NCBI RefSeq assembly: GCF_018403245.1 | Contig: NZ_BOSH01000014.1 | Coordinates: 1 to 64,000, forward strand | Direction: 5' to 3' | DNA length: 64,000 bases | Origin: Paenibacillus sp. J2TS4 | GTDB taxonomy: Bacteria > Bacillota > Bacilli > Paenibacillales > NBRC-103111 | Shown here: positions 14,904 through 22,881 of the stretch, in pieces | Numbering within the stretch: position 1 is the stretch's first letter | How the letters are laid out: every line of letters starts with the position of its first letter | Notes under the pieces: model-generated | Database searches by the model: none | What the model saw: the letters and a program-made list of their open reading frames with translations, nothing else | What the model was told of the DNA's origin: nothing | Made by a program: the position numbers and the translations under genes

Positions 14904-17396
14904 GTGGGGAAAAAATTTAGCAAACCTAGACGTCAACCTATGTTGAAAGAGACTTCAGAACCGAACGAAATGATTTATTGGTTAGGTATAGGGTTCATTC
15001 TACTGTTTTTATTTATTGCCCCTTTTCGGACCGGGTTGTTTAATGGCTACCCTCTTCAATACGAAGGCGATATTTATTCGGCTGTCGCCTGGACCGCCTT
15101 GTTTTACTGCTTGATTTCGCTCTATTGGATTTTCCGCTGGAAGGTAACTACGGTAAGAGATGTGCTGACTCTGTTAGCTTGGGGAATTCCTCTGTCCTAT
15201 TTACTATCGGGTATTACTGCCGTATCTCCTTACAGTAATGGAAAGCTTCTTTTGCTGAATGCCATGTATGCGATGATGTTTGGCTTGGGAGCTTATTTCG
15301 CACGGAATAAATCCGGCAACCGGGTTATTCAGTTTGGAATTATGGCTTCCGGTTATATAATTGTCATTTATTGCTTCATGAATATGTTCGGTAACGCTTA
15401 TTTCCCTCATGCAGTAATGGAGGATCAGGGATTAAGGCTTACCGCTGTCTTCCAGTATGCCAATGCTTATGCCGCCCTATTGATTGCCTTGCTTGTAGGC
15501 TGCCTGCATTTTATGATATCGTCGCGCAAAGGGTATGTTATTGCTCTCAATGCCCTAATGCTGGTTCCGCTCATCATTTCCTTTTTGCTGACTTTGTCCA
15601 GGGGTGGCATAGTCGTACTTCCTATTATTTTACTAGCTTTGCTGCCTTTTTTATCGGTAGTTCGGCAAATATGCTTTTTCTTATATTTAGCAATCGGATT
15701 TGCTGCTTCCTTCCTTATTACGGACCGGGTCAGAGGCATTTCTCTGGAAATGCTCCAGCGTCTTAGAACATCCCTGGAGCAAAAGGGGTTCGCAGATACG
15801 GTTAGTCTCCTTGATCCGCTTTCGATGAAAGGCTGGTTGACTCTGCTGCCGTTAACGATCGGGGTAAGCGCCATCATTGTTCTCTTTCAATTATATATTA
15901 CACCTATTCTGGAACGAAAGCTGGCGCGGTTTAACGATTGGAAATGGTCTAATTGGATTCTTCCCGTCGGCATCCTGTCTCTGGGAGCGTTGGGCATCCT
16001 GCTCATTACCCAAGGTTCTTTTTTGGGCAATCTGCTCCCTCAGGCACTTCAGCAGCGTGTAGAAAGCATAAATTTTCAACAGCATAGTGTTCTTGAACGG
16101 TTGATGATGTTCAGCGATTCGCTCAAAATATTTGCGGACAGACTGCTGTTAGGCGGCGGGGGAGGGGCTTGGGAGGCGCTGTTTACTACTTATCAGGGCG
16201 CTCCATATCTTCCTCGGCAGGTCCATAGTTTTTTTCTGGAATATCTCGATGAGACCGGGTTGGTAGGCATTGTGTTTCTGGGCGGGCTGCTCCTGCTGCT
16301 GTTTATTTATTATGTTAAAAACGTATTTATCGATAAGACGACGAATCCGGATCAATCCATCCTGTATTATATGGTCGCTGTTTCGATTTTGATCCACAGC
16401 ATCCTCGATTTTGAAATGAGCTATGGTTATATTGCGGCGCTCGTCTTCCTCTGTTTGGGGGGGATGGCTTCGGCTGTTACTTCAGGCCTGCGGTTGGACG
16501 GGAATAAGGTGTGGGGCTGGCTCGCAGATCGAACCTGGGGGAAGGCCGTGCCGGCTGTGCTGTCGATAGCTTCCCTCGTTGTTCTAATCGTGGCGATCTT
16601 TCATTTTCAAGCCAATCAATTGTTCTATACCTATGTGGACCAAGCGGGGGAGAGGCCATATCAGGAAGCACTAATTTCACTGGATAAGGCGTTGAAGATT
16701 AGACCTAATCACCCTGAGTTTGTGCTGGCCAAAGTAGAGGGGCTAAATGCATTGTATGGACAAACCAACGACCCCGCCTATCTGGAACAGGCGGACACGC
16801 TGCTGCAGCAATTAAAGAAAAAAGAGCCTTATAACCGCAGTCTGTTCGAGGAACAGTACTCCCATAACCTTCGTCAAAATCAACTGCCGGAGGCTCTTGA
16901 CATAGCCTATAGCCGCTTAGAAAGCAATATTTGGGGGCTCAGCATGTTTGAGAATTCCCCGAACTGGTATGATCGAGCCGTCCAGTTGAATTTTGAGCTG
17001 GGCAACCGTGCCGGGCAAAATAATGATGTTCAGCTGCAAGAGAAATACTGGAACGATGCTGTTAAATTATATGAAACCGTGCTTGTCAAAATGAAGCAAT
17101 TGGAGCAGCTGCCGGAAGGACAAATGCACGAGCCGTTCGGAGTGACCCCGGGACTGGCACTATATATCGGGCAGATCCATTACCTGCACAAGGACTACGA
17201 AGCTGCATCCGCTGTATTGCAGCCGTTGGCCGAAGGCGGGCGGTGGGAAGCGCCGCTCAACCGTGAATTGACCCGCTTGTATTTGGCAGCAAGGAACAAG
17301 CAAGGAGAGGGGCATGCGGAATTATACGACAAATTCGTTGGACAATTCCCGGAAGAACAAGAGCAAATCGAGGCTCTTGTCCAACAGGCCCCTTGA
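14904..17396 (+). CDS. O-antigen ligase/polymerase (Wzy/WaaL-type) membrane protein with C-terminal TPR region
   Basis: The 830-residue polytopic protein has about twelve to fourteen membrane helices over residues 25-560. The larger extracytoplasmic loop before LGGGGGAWEALFTTYQ and the RQVHSFFLEYLDETGLVG block resemble the Wzy_C/O-antigen ligase superfamily. After the last helix, residues about 590-830 are soluble and helical with TPR-like units (ALISLDKALKIRPNHPEFVL and similar). Such proteins join or polymerise surface glycans at the outer face of the membrane. Start is GTG 14904 after AAGGAG/AGAGG. No glycosyltransferase genes are next to it, so the glycan is unknown. Confidence 0.8.
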   Translation: MGKKFSKPRRQPMLKETSEPNEMIYWLGIGFILLFLFIAPFRTGLFNGYPLQYEGDIYSAVAWTALFYCLISLYWIFRWKVTTVRDVLTLLAWGIPLSYLLSGITAVSPYSNGKLLLLNAMYAMMFGLGAYFARNKSGNRVIQFGIMASGYIIVIYCFMNMFGNAYFPHAVMEDQGLRLTAVFQYANAYAALLIALLVGCLHFMISSRKGYVIALNALMLVPLIISFLLTLSRGGIVVLPIILLALLPFLSVVRQICFFLYLAIGFAASFLITDRVRGISLEMLQRLRTSLEQKGFADTVSLLDPLSMKGWLTLLPLTIGVSAIIVLFQLYITPILERKLARFNDWKWSNWILPVGILSLGALGILLITQGSFLGNLLPQALQQRVESINFQQHSVLERLMMFSDSLKIFADRLLLGGGGGAWEALFTTYQGAPYLPRQVHSFFLEYLDETGLVGIVFLGGLLLLLFIYYVKNVFIDKTTNPDQSILYYMVAVSILIHSILDFEMSYGYIAALVFLCLGGMASAVTSGLRLDGNKVWGWLADRTWGKAVPAVLSIASLVVLIVAIFHFQANQLFYTYVDQAGERPYQEALISLDKALKIRPNHPEFVLAKVEGLNALYGQTNDPAYLEQADTLLQQLKKKEPYNRSLFEEQYSHNLRQNQLPEALDIAYSRLESNIWGLSMFENSPNWYDRAVQLNFELGNRAGQNNDVQLQEKYWNDAVKLYETVLVKMKQLEQLPEGQMHEPFGVTPGLALYIGQIHYLHKDYEAASAVLQPLAEGGRWEAPLNRELTRLYLAARNKQGEGHAELYDKFVGQFPEEQEQIEALVQQAP

Positions 17397-17422
17397 TTCC
17401 AACGGGAATAAGAGCGGCTTGG

Positions 17423-17472
17423 AAACCTGACGCTACAGGGGCTCTGGGAGGGTCAGGTTTGATCTTCTTTCG
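17423..17472 (+). terminator. Hairpin downstream of the O-antigen ligase-like gene
   Basis: AAACCTGAC and GTCAGGTTT pair over a 20-nt loop and are followed by GATCTTCTTTC, an interrupted T-rich tail. Moderate support as a terminator. Confidence 0.5.
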
Positions 17473-18010
17473 TACTTTGATGACGATATTATCGATCAAA
17501 TTCGAGCAGTTGCTGCAGGAAAATAGCCCAATCGAGTCATACTGAGTTTGTAGCCCATCGTGAACAATAGATAGATAGTACATGTTCGTCCTTGACTTCA
17601 TCACATAGCCAAACAAAACAACCCGCCTCGTCCCCACTGAGGCATAGATGAGCATAGATGGGCTAAATGGTCGCATAATATGACAACGAAATGGATTTCA
17701 TACAGCTAAATTGCCCCTTAAGGGGAAAAAGTGAAAAATAAGTGGAAAACCTCCATCTATTTTGTGCAAAAAGAAGGATATTAGGCAAAAATACGCCATT
17801 TTAAATGTAGTTTTTCCATCTAGTCTAGTCGATTTGGCCCACTTACTTCAATTTACCTACACAAACTACAGTTAGACGCTACCTTAAATTGTAACTATTG
17901 TTATAGTTGAATCAATGAAATTAATCATATACGTAGGATATGGTAACATGTAGTAAACCCAAATGTAATAGACTTATAACTTAAATAAGCGTTACGTATG
18001 AATAATGGGA
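17473..18010. other. AT-rich spacer without a supported gene
   Basis: Only a minus-strand frame of atypical composition runs through the first part, overlapping the end of the upstream gene and its hairpin. The remainder is AT-rich with no good ribosome-binding site and frame combination. I see no RNA element here. Confidence 0.5.
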
Positions 18011-18354
18011 ATGAATCTTGGTGATGAACCTGTGAAGAAAACATTGTTGGCGTTGTTGGAAATGCTGCGCATTATTGCATTTGTAGTTATTGGCGCTGTT
18101 ATTGTGGAACATCGAAACATTTGACATGGTATAGATGGTTTGGCTTGGGATTAGAAGATCTGGATTCTTGGCTCCAGGTTATCGGATTAGGTAATCTCCT
18201 TTTATTGTTTTTGCTATATAGAAATAAATTGCAATTTTCGGGATGGTATAAATCTGAAAGTAATTTCAAACTTCCCAAAAAATATAGTTATCCTCTTGGA
18301 GCCTTCGCATTGATACTAATTAACTTACCCGTCATTTTTAACTTTACACAGTAA
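18011..18354 (+). pseudogene. Small membrane protein gene, probably frameshifted
   Basis: Two frames lie end to end. From ATG 18011, 37 codons give a hydrophobic peptide (ending AFVVIGAVIVEHRNI) that stops at 18124. From 18121 the other frame continues TWYRWFGLGLEDLDSWLQVI with two more membrane helices and a C-terminal NLPVIFNFTQ. Read across the junction the two make one plausible three-helix protein of about 113 residues, so a one-base indel near 18120 is likely. Alternatively the TTGA overlap could couple two tiny genes. I do not recognise a family, and no strong ribosome-binding site is present. Confidence 0.45.
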
Positions 18355-18458
18355 TGATTTAGGAGGTTCTCACTATATAAGCGGCGCTAAAGAAAGCGAT
18401 CATTCCGTTCCGAAGGAAAGTGTCTTCGAAGCTTCAAAATAAACTACAAAATAAACGC

Positions 18459-18487
18459 TTGCATCTATCAGCTAGGGATGGTATTAT
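18459..18487 (+). promoter_or_regulatory. Promoter of tRNA-Asp
   Basis: TTGCAT and TATTAT are separated by exactly 17 bp, ending 31 bp before the tRNA. Confidence 0.7.
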
Positions 18488-18518
18488 ATTGCTTGTGCCT
18501 TTCTTTAATAGATAATGT

Positions 18519-18595
18519 GGAGCTGTGGTGTAGAGGCCTAACATGCCTGCCTGTCACGCAGGAGACCGCGGGTTCGAATCCCGTCAGCTCCGCCA
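18519..18595 (+). tRNA. tRNA-Asp (anticodon GTC)
   Basis: A 77-nt cloverleaf including CCA. GGAGCTG pairs with CAGCTCC, the anticodon loop is CTGTCAC and the T loop is TTCGAAT. It is a single gene with its own promoter and terminator. Confidence 0.97.
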
Positions 18596-18614
18596 TACTA
18601 ACTTGATCACGAAC

Positions 18615-18642
18615 GAGCAGAGATATAACTCTGCTCTTTTTT
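18615..18642 (+). terminator. tRNA-Asp terminator
   Basis: GAGCAGAG and CTCTGCTC form a perfect 8-bp stem with loop ATATAA and a TTTTTT tail. Confidence 0.9.
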
Positions 18643-18649
18643 ATGTGTC

Positions 18650-18673
18650 AAAAAAAACGTCCCTCGGACGTTT
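18650..18673 (-). terminator. Terminator of the DMT transporter gene
   Basis: On the minus strand AAACGTCC-GAG-GGACGTTT is followed by further Ts. It converges with the tRNA-Asp terminator and abuts the transporter stop codon. Confidence 0.8.
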
Positions 18674-19580
18674 AATTGGCTTTGAGCTCGCGTTTTTTAT
18701 TGGAATGAGCGATCCATTCCGGTAATGCGATTCCCGCTAATATTATGATAACCCCCACCCATTGGATCCAGGATACCTGTTCATGTAGAACGACACTGGA
18801 AGCGAGCACAGCGGTGGGCAGTTCTACCGCGCTAAGAATAGTAGCGAGAGACCCTCCAATATGGGGAATTCCGGTCGCGAATAAGAACGGCGGAATGACC
18901 GCGCCAAGTAAAGCCAGAAGGACTGCGAAGAGCAGGAGTCCTTCCCCAAGAGAACCATCGATCAAGAAGGTTGGGGGAAAAATAATATTAATCAAAATAA
19001 AGGAACCGGTTAGCATAATTGCGCTTCTTTGCGCCGGATGAATATGAGGAACAGCACGCCCGCTGAACAAGATGAACAAGGTATAGGATAGAGCGGCAAG
19101 CAATCCAAGAGCTACCCCTGCCCAAGTAAAGGTACCGATTCCCTGTTCTAAAATTCCACTCGCCAAGAGCGTTCCGGATAAAAGAATGAACAGGGCAATC
19201 CATTTTTCTTTTCCCGGCCACTTCCGATTGAGCAACGATTCGATTAATAATCCCATCCATGTGAACTGAAAAAGCAGAATGATGGCGAAAGAGGCAGGAA
19301 TGTATTGTAAAGCTCCGTAATAGAATACACCGGTTAACCCCGTTGTTGTCCCGACAGTCATAAGGACTAGTATTTGCTTGATGGTCATTCGGGAGGCCAT
19401 TTTTCCTTTAGCTCTGCTTTTAACAAAAGCAAATATTCCCCACAGCGTCAGCATTCCAAGAAGCAGCTGGCTGCCGACCACTTGATTAACGGTGAATCCG
19501 GATTTATAGGCAAGCTTAACGATAGTGGATAGAACTCCAAAGCTGATCGCTCCCATAAGCACCAAAACAATATACCGCAT
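18672..19580 (-). CDS. DMT-superfamily (EamA-type) transporter
   Basis: A membrane protein of about 302 residues with ten predicted helices in two homologous halves of five, the EamA layout. Typical features are GAISFGVLSTIVKLAYKSG near the N-terminus and LSAVELPTAVLASSVVLHEQ followed by WVGVIIILAGIALPEW in the second half. Members export amino acids, metabolites or drugs, or import small solutes; the substrate cannot be inferred. The frame opens at TTG 19604. ATG 19580 (MRYIVLVLMGAISF) is preferred because AAGGG lies 10 nt upstream; ATG 19592 is possible. It is monocistronic, flanked by tRNA genes. Confidence 0.85.
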   Translation of the reverse strand: MRYIVLVLMGAISFGVLSTIVKLAYKSGFTVNQVVGSQLLLGMLTLWGIFAFVKSRAKGKMASRMTIKQILVLMTVGTTTGLTGVFYYGALQYIPASFAIILLFQFTWMGLLIESLLNRKWPGKEKWIALFILLSGTLLASGILEQGIGTFTWAGVALGLLAALSYTLFILFSGRAVPHIHPAQRSAIMLTGSFILINIIFPPTFLIDGSLGEGLLLFAVLLALLGAVIPPFLFATGIPHIGGSLATILSAVELPTAVLASSVVLHEQVSWIQWVGVIIILAGIALPEWIAHSNKKRELKAN

Positions 19581-19644
19581 TTCATTTCGCATCCCTTGTA
19601 ACAATTCTCATTGTAAAATGGCAAATAGCCAGTTAATAACACAC

Positions 19645-19670
19645 AAGAAAGGGACCCCTAAAGGGTCCCC
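19645..19670 (-). terminator. Terminator of the tRNA-Arg/tRNA-Pro unit
   Basis: On the minus strand GGGACCC-TTTA-GGGGTCCC is followed by TTTCTTG. Confidence 0.75.
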
Positions 19671-19684
19671 TGCTGCTTATGTAA

Positions 19685-19761
19685 TGGTCGAGACGACAGG
19701 ATTTGAACCTGCGACCTCTTGGTCCCGAACCAAGCGCTCTACCAAGCTGAGCCACGTCTCG
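19685..19761 (-). tRNA. tRNA-Pro (anticodon CGG)
   Basis: On the minus strand CGAGACG pairs with CGTCTCG. The anticodon loop is TTCGGGA, the T loop is TTCAAAT and CCA is encoded. It is 77 nt long and lies 17 nt after tRNA-Arg on the same strand, so the two are probably cotranscribed. Confidence 0.96.
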
Positions 19762-19778
19762 ATATCTTGTTATCTCAC

Positions 19779-19855
19779 TGGCGCACCCGAGAGGATTCGA
19801 ACCTCCGACCTGCAGTTTAGGAAACTGTTGCTCTATCCTGCTGAGCTACGGGCGC
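19779..19855 (-). tRNA. tRNA-Arg (anticodon CCT)
   Basis: On the minus strand GCGCCCG pairs with CGGGTGC (one G-U pair). The anticodon loop TTCCTAA gives anticodon CCT for AGG, the T loop is TTCGAAT and CCA is encoded. It is the first gene of a two-tRNA unit. Confidence 0.95.
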
Positions 19856-20000
19856 ATAAGCAAAATTGATTATAACATAAAAAATCAGACATGGGAAGAG
19901 GATCGGCGTAGCAATATATGGGCTCCCGGTTATCCCGGTTTTGATGCAGAAGGAACGACTGGCTGTTCAGCTTCCAGAAAGGATTACAGAGTATAGCATC

Positions 20001-20032
20001 ATAAAAGAACCGTCCGATTCATGTTCGGACGG
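20001..20032 (-). terminator. tadA terminator
   Basis: On the minus strand CCGTCCGA and TCGGACGG form an 8-bp stem, followed by TTCTTTTATG, 58 nt after the tadA stop. In B. subtilis the SRP RNA gene follows tadA; none is recognised here. Confidence 0.8.
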
Positions 20033-20090
20033 CGGCTATTGAGATGACTGTTTATGTCACAATAACTAATCGCGGTTGATCTTCGCCAAA

Positions 20091-20561
20091 TTACTCGGAT
20101 AGCCGTTTTTTCTCATGGCGCAAGCCGCGAAAAAAATTAGTTAGTAATGAAGAGCATTCTTCTTCAAGCACCCCGCTTATCACTTCCACTTGATGGTTGA
20201 ATCTCTCCTCCTGCAGCAAATTCATTAACGTCCCGGCACAGCCGGCTTTAGGATCAGCGGTTCCGTAGATGACCTGCGGTATTCTGGATTGGACAATTGC
20301 TCCTGCGCACATCGGGCATGGCTCTAGCGTGACATAGAGAGAACATTCAAGCAGACGCCAGGCTTCCAGCCGCTCACTTGCCTCGCGGATTGCCATCATT
20401 TCTGCATGGGAGGTCGGATCCAGTGATGTTTCCCGCAGATTATGGCCTCTTCCTATAACTTCCCCGTTATGAACAATAACCGCTCCTATGGGAACTTCTT
20501 TTTTAAGCTGCGCTTTCTCAGCCTCTATAATCGCTTCTCGCATCCATCGGTTATGGTCCAT
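20091..20561 (-). CDS. tadA: tRNA-specific adenosine deaminase
   Basis: Deaminates A34 to inosine in tRNA-Arg(ACG), widening decoding. The 156-residue protein has the cytidine/deoxycytidylate-deaminase zinc site H52-A-E54 (SHAEMMAI) and PCPMC (C82 and C85 in LEPCPMCAGAI). The N-terminus DHNRWMREAIIEAEKA is typical. Length matches the family. It lies on the minus strand beside tRNA genes; in Bacillus it is followed by scr and dnaX, but here its downstream neighbours are tRNAs, so the usual tadA-dnaX order is broken. Confidence 0.95.
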   Translation of the reverse strand: MDHNRWMREAIIEAEKAQLKKEVPIGAVIVHNGEVIGRGHNLRETSLDPTSHAEMMAIREASERLEAWRLLECSLYVTLEPCPMCAGAIVQSRIPQVIYGTADPKAGCAGTLMNLLQEERFNHQVEVISGVLEEECSSLLTNFFRGLRHEKKRLSE

Positions 20562-20583
20562 CTTTATGCCTCCATACGAATTC

Positions 20584-20815
20584 TGTGGGTAAAATTATCG
20601 AACATTTATTCCTTTGTTAACATGTTGTGGATAACAATGTGGATAAGTCGTTATTAACCTTGATTCTTATTGTATTCTTCCTTCTCTAGAAGAGCAAATC
20701 GATGAATAAAAAGTTCGAAAAAGTCAGAATATTACTAGACTTATGCTGGTTTAACGTTGGCGTAGCGGGCGTGTTCATTCGGTACATAAGCAGACTGTGA
20801 ATAACTAGTGAATAA
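20584..20815. promoter_or_regulatory. Cluster of DnaA-box-like 9-mers
   Basis: Two perfect boxes TGTGGATAA (complement of TTATCCACA) lie 12 bp apart at 20626-20634 and 20638-20646. TGTGAATAA, also within the TTATNCACA consensus, is at 20796-20804, followed by AGTGAATAA (one mismatch) at 20807-20815. TGTGGGTAA (one mismatch) is at 20584. All have the same orientation. The cluster fills the gap between tadA and the tail locus. Its function is unproven; it may be a DnaA-binding regulatory cluster. Confidence 0.5.
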
Positions 20816-20829
20816 GTGCAGGAACGGCA

Positions 20830-21360
20830 TTACCCATGATCCATAACAGCGACTTGCTTTCGCCATTCTTCATCGAGAATCCCTTGCAAAATCCGCCGCT
20901 GAATTTGTTCTACTCTTTTCTTGGCCAATTTTCGAGTTACTTTAAACGTTGCGGTAAGCAAATCAATCAAATCATTCTGATGAGGGGGAAGCTCCATACG
21001 TTTAAGCATAAAGAACGGGATGGCGGCATAAGGAACGAAGCTGTTGGCATCCTGCTCCTGCCACTCGAGGAACGATTCGGGCATCAGGAACTGATTGCCG
21101 GAATGTCTCAGGACATGGCAGAGCTCATGGAGAAAATCTTCCCATTGCTGCTCGGAAGAAAGGCGGGAATCGATATTGATGCTGTACATTCCCAATCCAC
21201 GGTCGATATGGCTGCTTTGAAAAGGTTGGTAATACACCCAGATGTTCATTCTTGATGACACGTATTCTATGGTGAGGTGTTCTGGCCGAGTAATTCGATA
21301 GCTGCAACATATTTGCTCGATCCATTGCTCGAAAGGAGTGCATTTATAAAGAGATAACAT
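20830..21360 (-). CDS. immA: ImmA/IrrE-type metallopeptidase (anti-repressor)
   Basis: The 176-residue protein has the zinc-protease motif HELCHVLRH in its centre and a downstream acidic region EWQEQDANSF, the usual arrangement of the ImmA/IrrE family, in which the protease cleaves a partner Xre repressor. ATG 21360 is chosen because GAGAGGTGA is just upstream; the frame is open further, but that part spans the promoter. It lies directly after xre on the same strand, with its own promoter region containing a LexA-type box, and corresponds in place to XkdA of PBSX and ImmA of ICEBs1. Confidence 0.85.
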   Translation of the reverse strand: MLSLYKCTPFEQWIEQICCSYRITRPEHLTIEYVSSRMNIWVYYQPFQSSHIDRGLGMYSINIDSRLSSEQQWEDFLHELCHVLRHSGNQFLMPESFLEWQEQDANSFVPYAAIPFFMLKRMELPPHQNDLIDLLTATFKVTRKLAKKRVEQIQRRILQGILDEEWRKQVAVMDHG

Positions 21361-21394
21361 AGTTATCACCTCTCGGTCATCATCATACTTGCTT

Positions 21395-21408
21395 AGAACA
21401 TATGTTCT
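21395..21408. promoter_or_regulatory. LexA (DinR) SOS-box-like palindrome ahead of immA
   Basis: AGAACATATGTTCT is a perfect 14-bp palindrome whose core GAACATATGTTC matches the Bacillus SOS box (CGAACATATGTTCG type). It lies about 35 bp upstream of the immA start and between the -35 and -10 area of a TATGAT promoter on the minus strand. Confidence 0.75.
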
Positions 21409-21418
21409 GTATTGGGTT

Positions 21419-21441
21419 AAAAAGAAAGGCCCGTTAAGGGC
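21419..21441 (-). terminator. Terminator after xre
   Basis: On the minus strand GCCC-TTAAC-GGGC is followed by CTTTCTTTTT. It separates xre transcription from immA, so immA depends on its own LexA-box promoter. Confidence 0.65.
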
Positions 21442-21537
21442 GCAAGACTGCCTGTCCTTCAACTTTATAGATTTTACCTCGCATTGCACCCATTATGCGC
21501 CAATGTATTGGCCGCACAGTCTACAAACAAGTTTCTG

Positions 21538-21903
21538 TCATCTTCCTTGCCTGTCCCCAGGCTTCCGGTCTTTCTCCTTTTCCATTAAAAATTCAAGAAA
21601 TTTACGGGTCTCCTCACGAATTTCAGGAGACGCATTCTTCAAGTCCCGAAATAAAATGTTCAACTCGGGATCGTCGATCTCCGGCAGTTCCTGATGAGTC
21701 CGTGAATCTCGACCCAATAAATAATCGACCGAAACATCGAAAAAATCCGCAATCTGCCTGATCGTGTCAGGATCGGGTTTCCGGTCGCCCGTTTCGTATC
21801 TGGACAACTGGACGTTGGAGATGCCTAGCGATTCAGCAAGTCTTTTTTGAGATAGCCCGGCTTGATCCCGAAGAGATTTGATTCGATTACCCAAAATGCT
21901 CAT
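21538..21903 (-). CDS. xre: Xre-family repressor of the tail locus
   Basis: The 121-residue protein has an N-terminal HTH_XRE domain at residues 5-62 (RIKSLRDQAGLSQKRLAESL, then ISNVQLSRYETGDRKP and FDVSVDYLLGRD) and a helical acidic C-terminal half. Such proteins hold PBSX-like elements silent by binding operators between the divergent promoters. Five similar 17-bp dyads lie in the 200 bp upstream. The adjacent ImmA-type protease is its expected antagonist. Start is ATG 21903. Confidence 0.93.
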   Translation of the reverse strand: MSILGNRIKSLRDQAGLSQKRLAESLGISNVQLSRYETGDRKPDPDTIRQIADFFDVSVDYLLGRDSRTHQELPEIDDPELNILFRDLKNASPEIREETRKFLEFLMEKEKDRKPGDRQGR

Positions 21904-21949
21904 TGGAAGGTCCCCACTTCACAATTCAGTTAGTAATCAAATATTACCA

Positions 21950-22116
21950 TTTACCATAACGGTAAATAAATAGATTTGCCAAAAAGGAAAATAGAAGATT
22001 GACATTACCAAAATGGCAATGATATTCTAAATATAAGTTTACCGAAATGGTAACAAGCTTGGCTGTTTTTTAGTTATAGAAAAAATTTTTAAAATAAACT
22101 TTGCCATATCGGCAAA
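21950..22116. promoter_or_regulatory. Array of five 17-bp operator-like dyads between xre and the xpf-like gene
   Basis: Sites are TTTACCATAACGGTAAA (21950-21966), TTTGCCAAAAAGGAAAA (21975-21991), ATTACCAAAATGGCAAT (22004-22020), TTTACCGAAATGGTAAC (22038-22054) and TTTGCCATATCGGCAAA (22100-22116). They share the pattern TTTRCC-N5-GGYAAA, with the second most degenerate. The third fills the spacer of the forward promoter and the fourth covers its start site. They are the obvious Xre binding sites. Confidence 0.8.
21999..22028 (+). promoter_or_regulatory. Promoter of the xpf-like gene
   Basis: TTGACA (21999-22004) and TATTCT (22023-22028) are 18 bp apart. The operator at 22004-22020 lies wholly between them, so repressor and polymerase should exclude each other. 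Confidence 0.65.
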
Positions 22117-22136
22117 TTGTGAGGAGAGTGGGTGAA

Positions 22137-22697
22137 ATGGAAAGGGGAATAGCAGAGGAATCATTAATGTGGATGAGCATGGAGGAATTGAAGAAATCTT
22201 ATCAAGGAACTTATCGAATCATCCAGCAAGCCCATCAGAACTCTCAGCATGCAGGAGAGAAGAAGCTTCTTTCTGAAATGCTGTCGGACTGTTTATTTGT
22301 CATAGAGTGGATTGGCAGCGGAAGGCCGCCGGGAAATCGCCGCGGGATTGAAAGGAGAGCGGCCTATCAGAGGGAAAAGCTTGTCGATCCGATTTCCATG
22401 CAGGCCTATGTGCACAAGAGCACTGCGGGCAGTCCGGCCAATCTGACCGATGGACAGAGGGCTAAGCTGAAGACGGCCTTGTCCAAGCTGAGTGACAGGG
22501 AGAGAGACTGCTATGTGATGGCCCATGGAGAATGCTTCTCCTACAGCGAAATTGCCGCCATGCTGCAGATTACTAAAGGCAGTGTCGCCCAATACATTTC
22601 TCGGGCGCAGAAGAAAATTTCGCAGCAGATAATGATGAAAGAGGACAACGGACCCGTTGGAGCCACTACCTGTCATACGATTGCCACCTATAGATGA
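22137..22697 (+). CDS. xpf: Xpf-like phage sigma factor (late activator)
   Basis: The 186-residue protein has a C-terminal sigma-70 region 4-like helix-turn-helix: LSDRERDCYVMAHGECFSYS, then EIAAMLQITKGSVAQYISRAQ. The N-terminal half is helical and unlike region 2. This matches PBSX Xpf and similar positive-control factors that switch on tail and lysis genes. ATG 22137 follows GAGGAGAG; the open frame begins earlier but within the last operator. It is the first gene of the rightward arm, directly under the repressor-controlled promoter. No replication or packaging genes separate it from the tail genes. Confidence 0.8.
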   Translation: MERGIAEESLMWMSMEELKKSYQGTYRIIQQAHQNSQHAGEKKLLSEMLSDCLFVIEWIGSGRPPGNRRGIERRAAYQREKLVDPISMQAYVHKSTAGSPANLTDGQRAKLKTALSKLSDRERDCYVMAHGECFSYSEIAAMLQITKGSVAQYISRAQKKISQQIMMKEDNGPVGATTCHTIATYR

Positions 22698-22881
22698 GGG
22701 AGGCTGGAAGGCTCCCCGTCCTTTCACAATTCAGGGGAAAGGAGTGAAAGGCTATGAAATGAACTATAGCGGCTTTTTCTAAGGAAAAGCAAGAAAGGGG
22801 GAAGACCGGTGAACTACGTTAGATCTGTCAGAGGATTTCGGGAATCCGCGGCCGCCCTCCGAGGGAGGCAGGTGCTGCACC

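Noticed and set aside
17257..17676. Minus-strand frame of 139 codons after the O-antigen ligase-like gene
   Set aside because: It overlaps the end of a real gene and a hairpin, has no ribosome-binding site and no recognisable domain. A remnant of an old gene is possible but unsupported.
18672..18727. Frame running from tRNA-Asp into the transporter gene
   Set aside because: It reads through the tRNA and two terminators; no start site is plausible.
20001..20090. SRP RNA (scr) downstream of tadA as in Bacillus
   Set aside because: The segment contains only a terminator; the SRP Alu and GGAA-loop signatures are missing.
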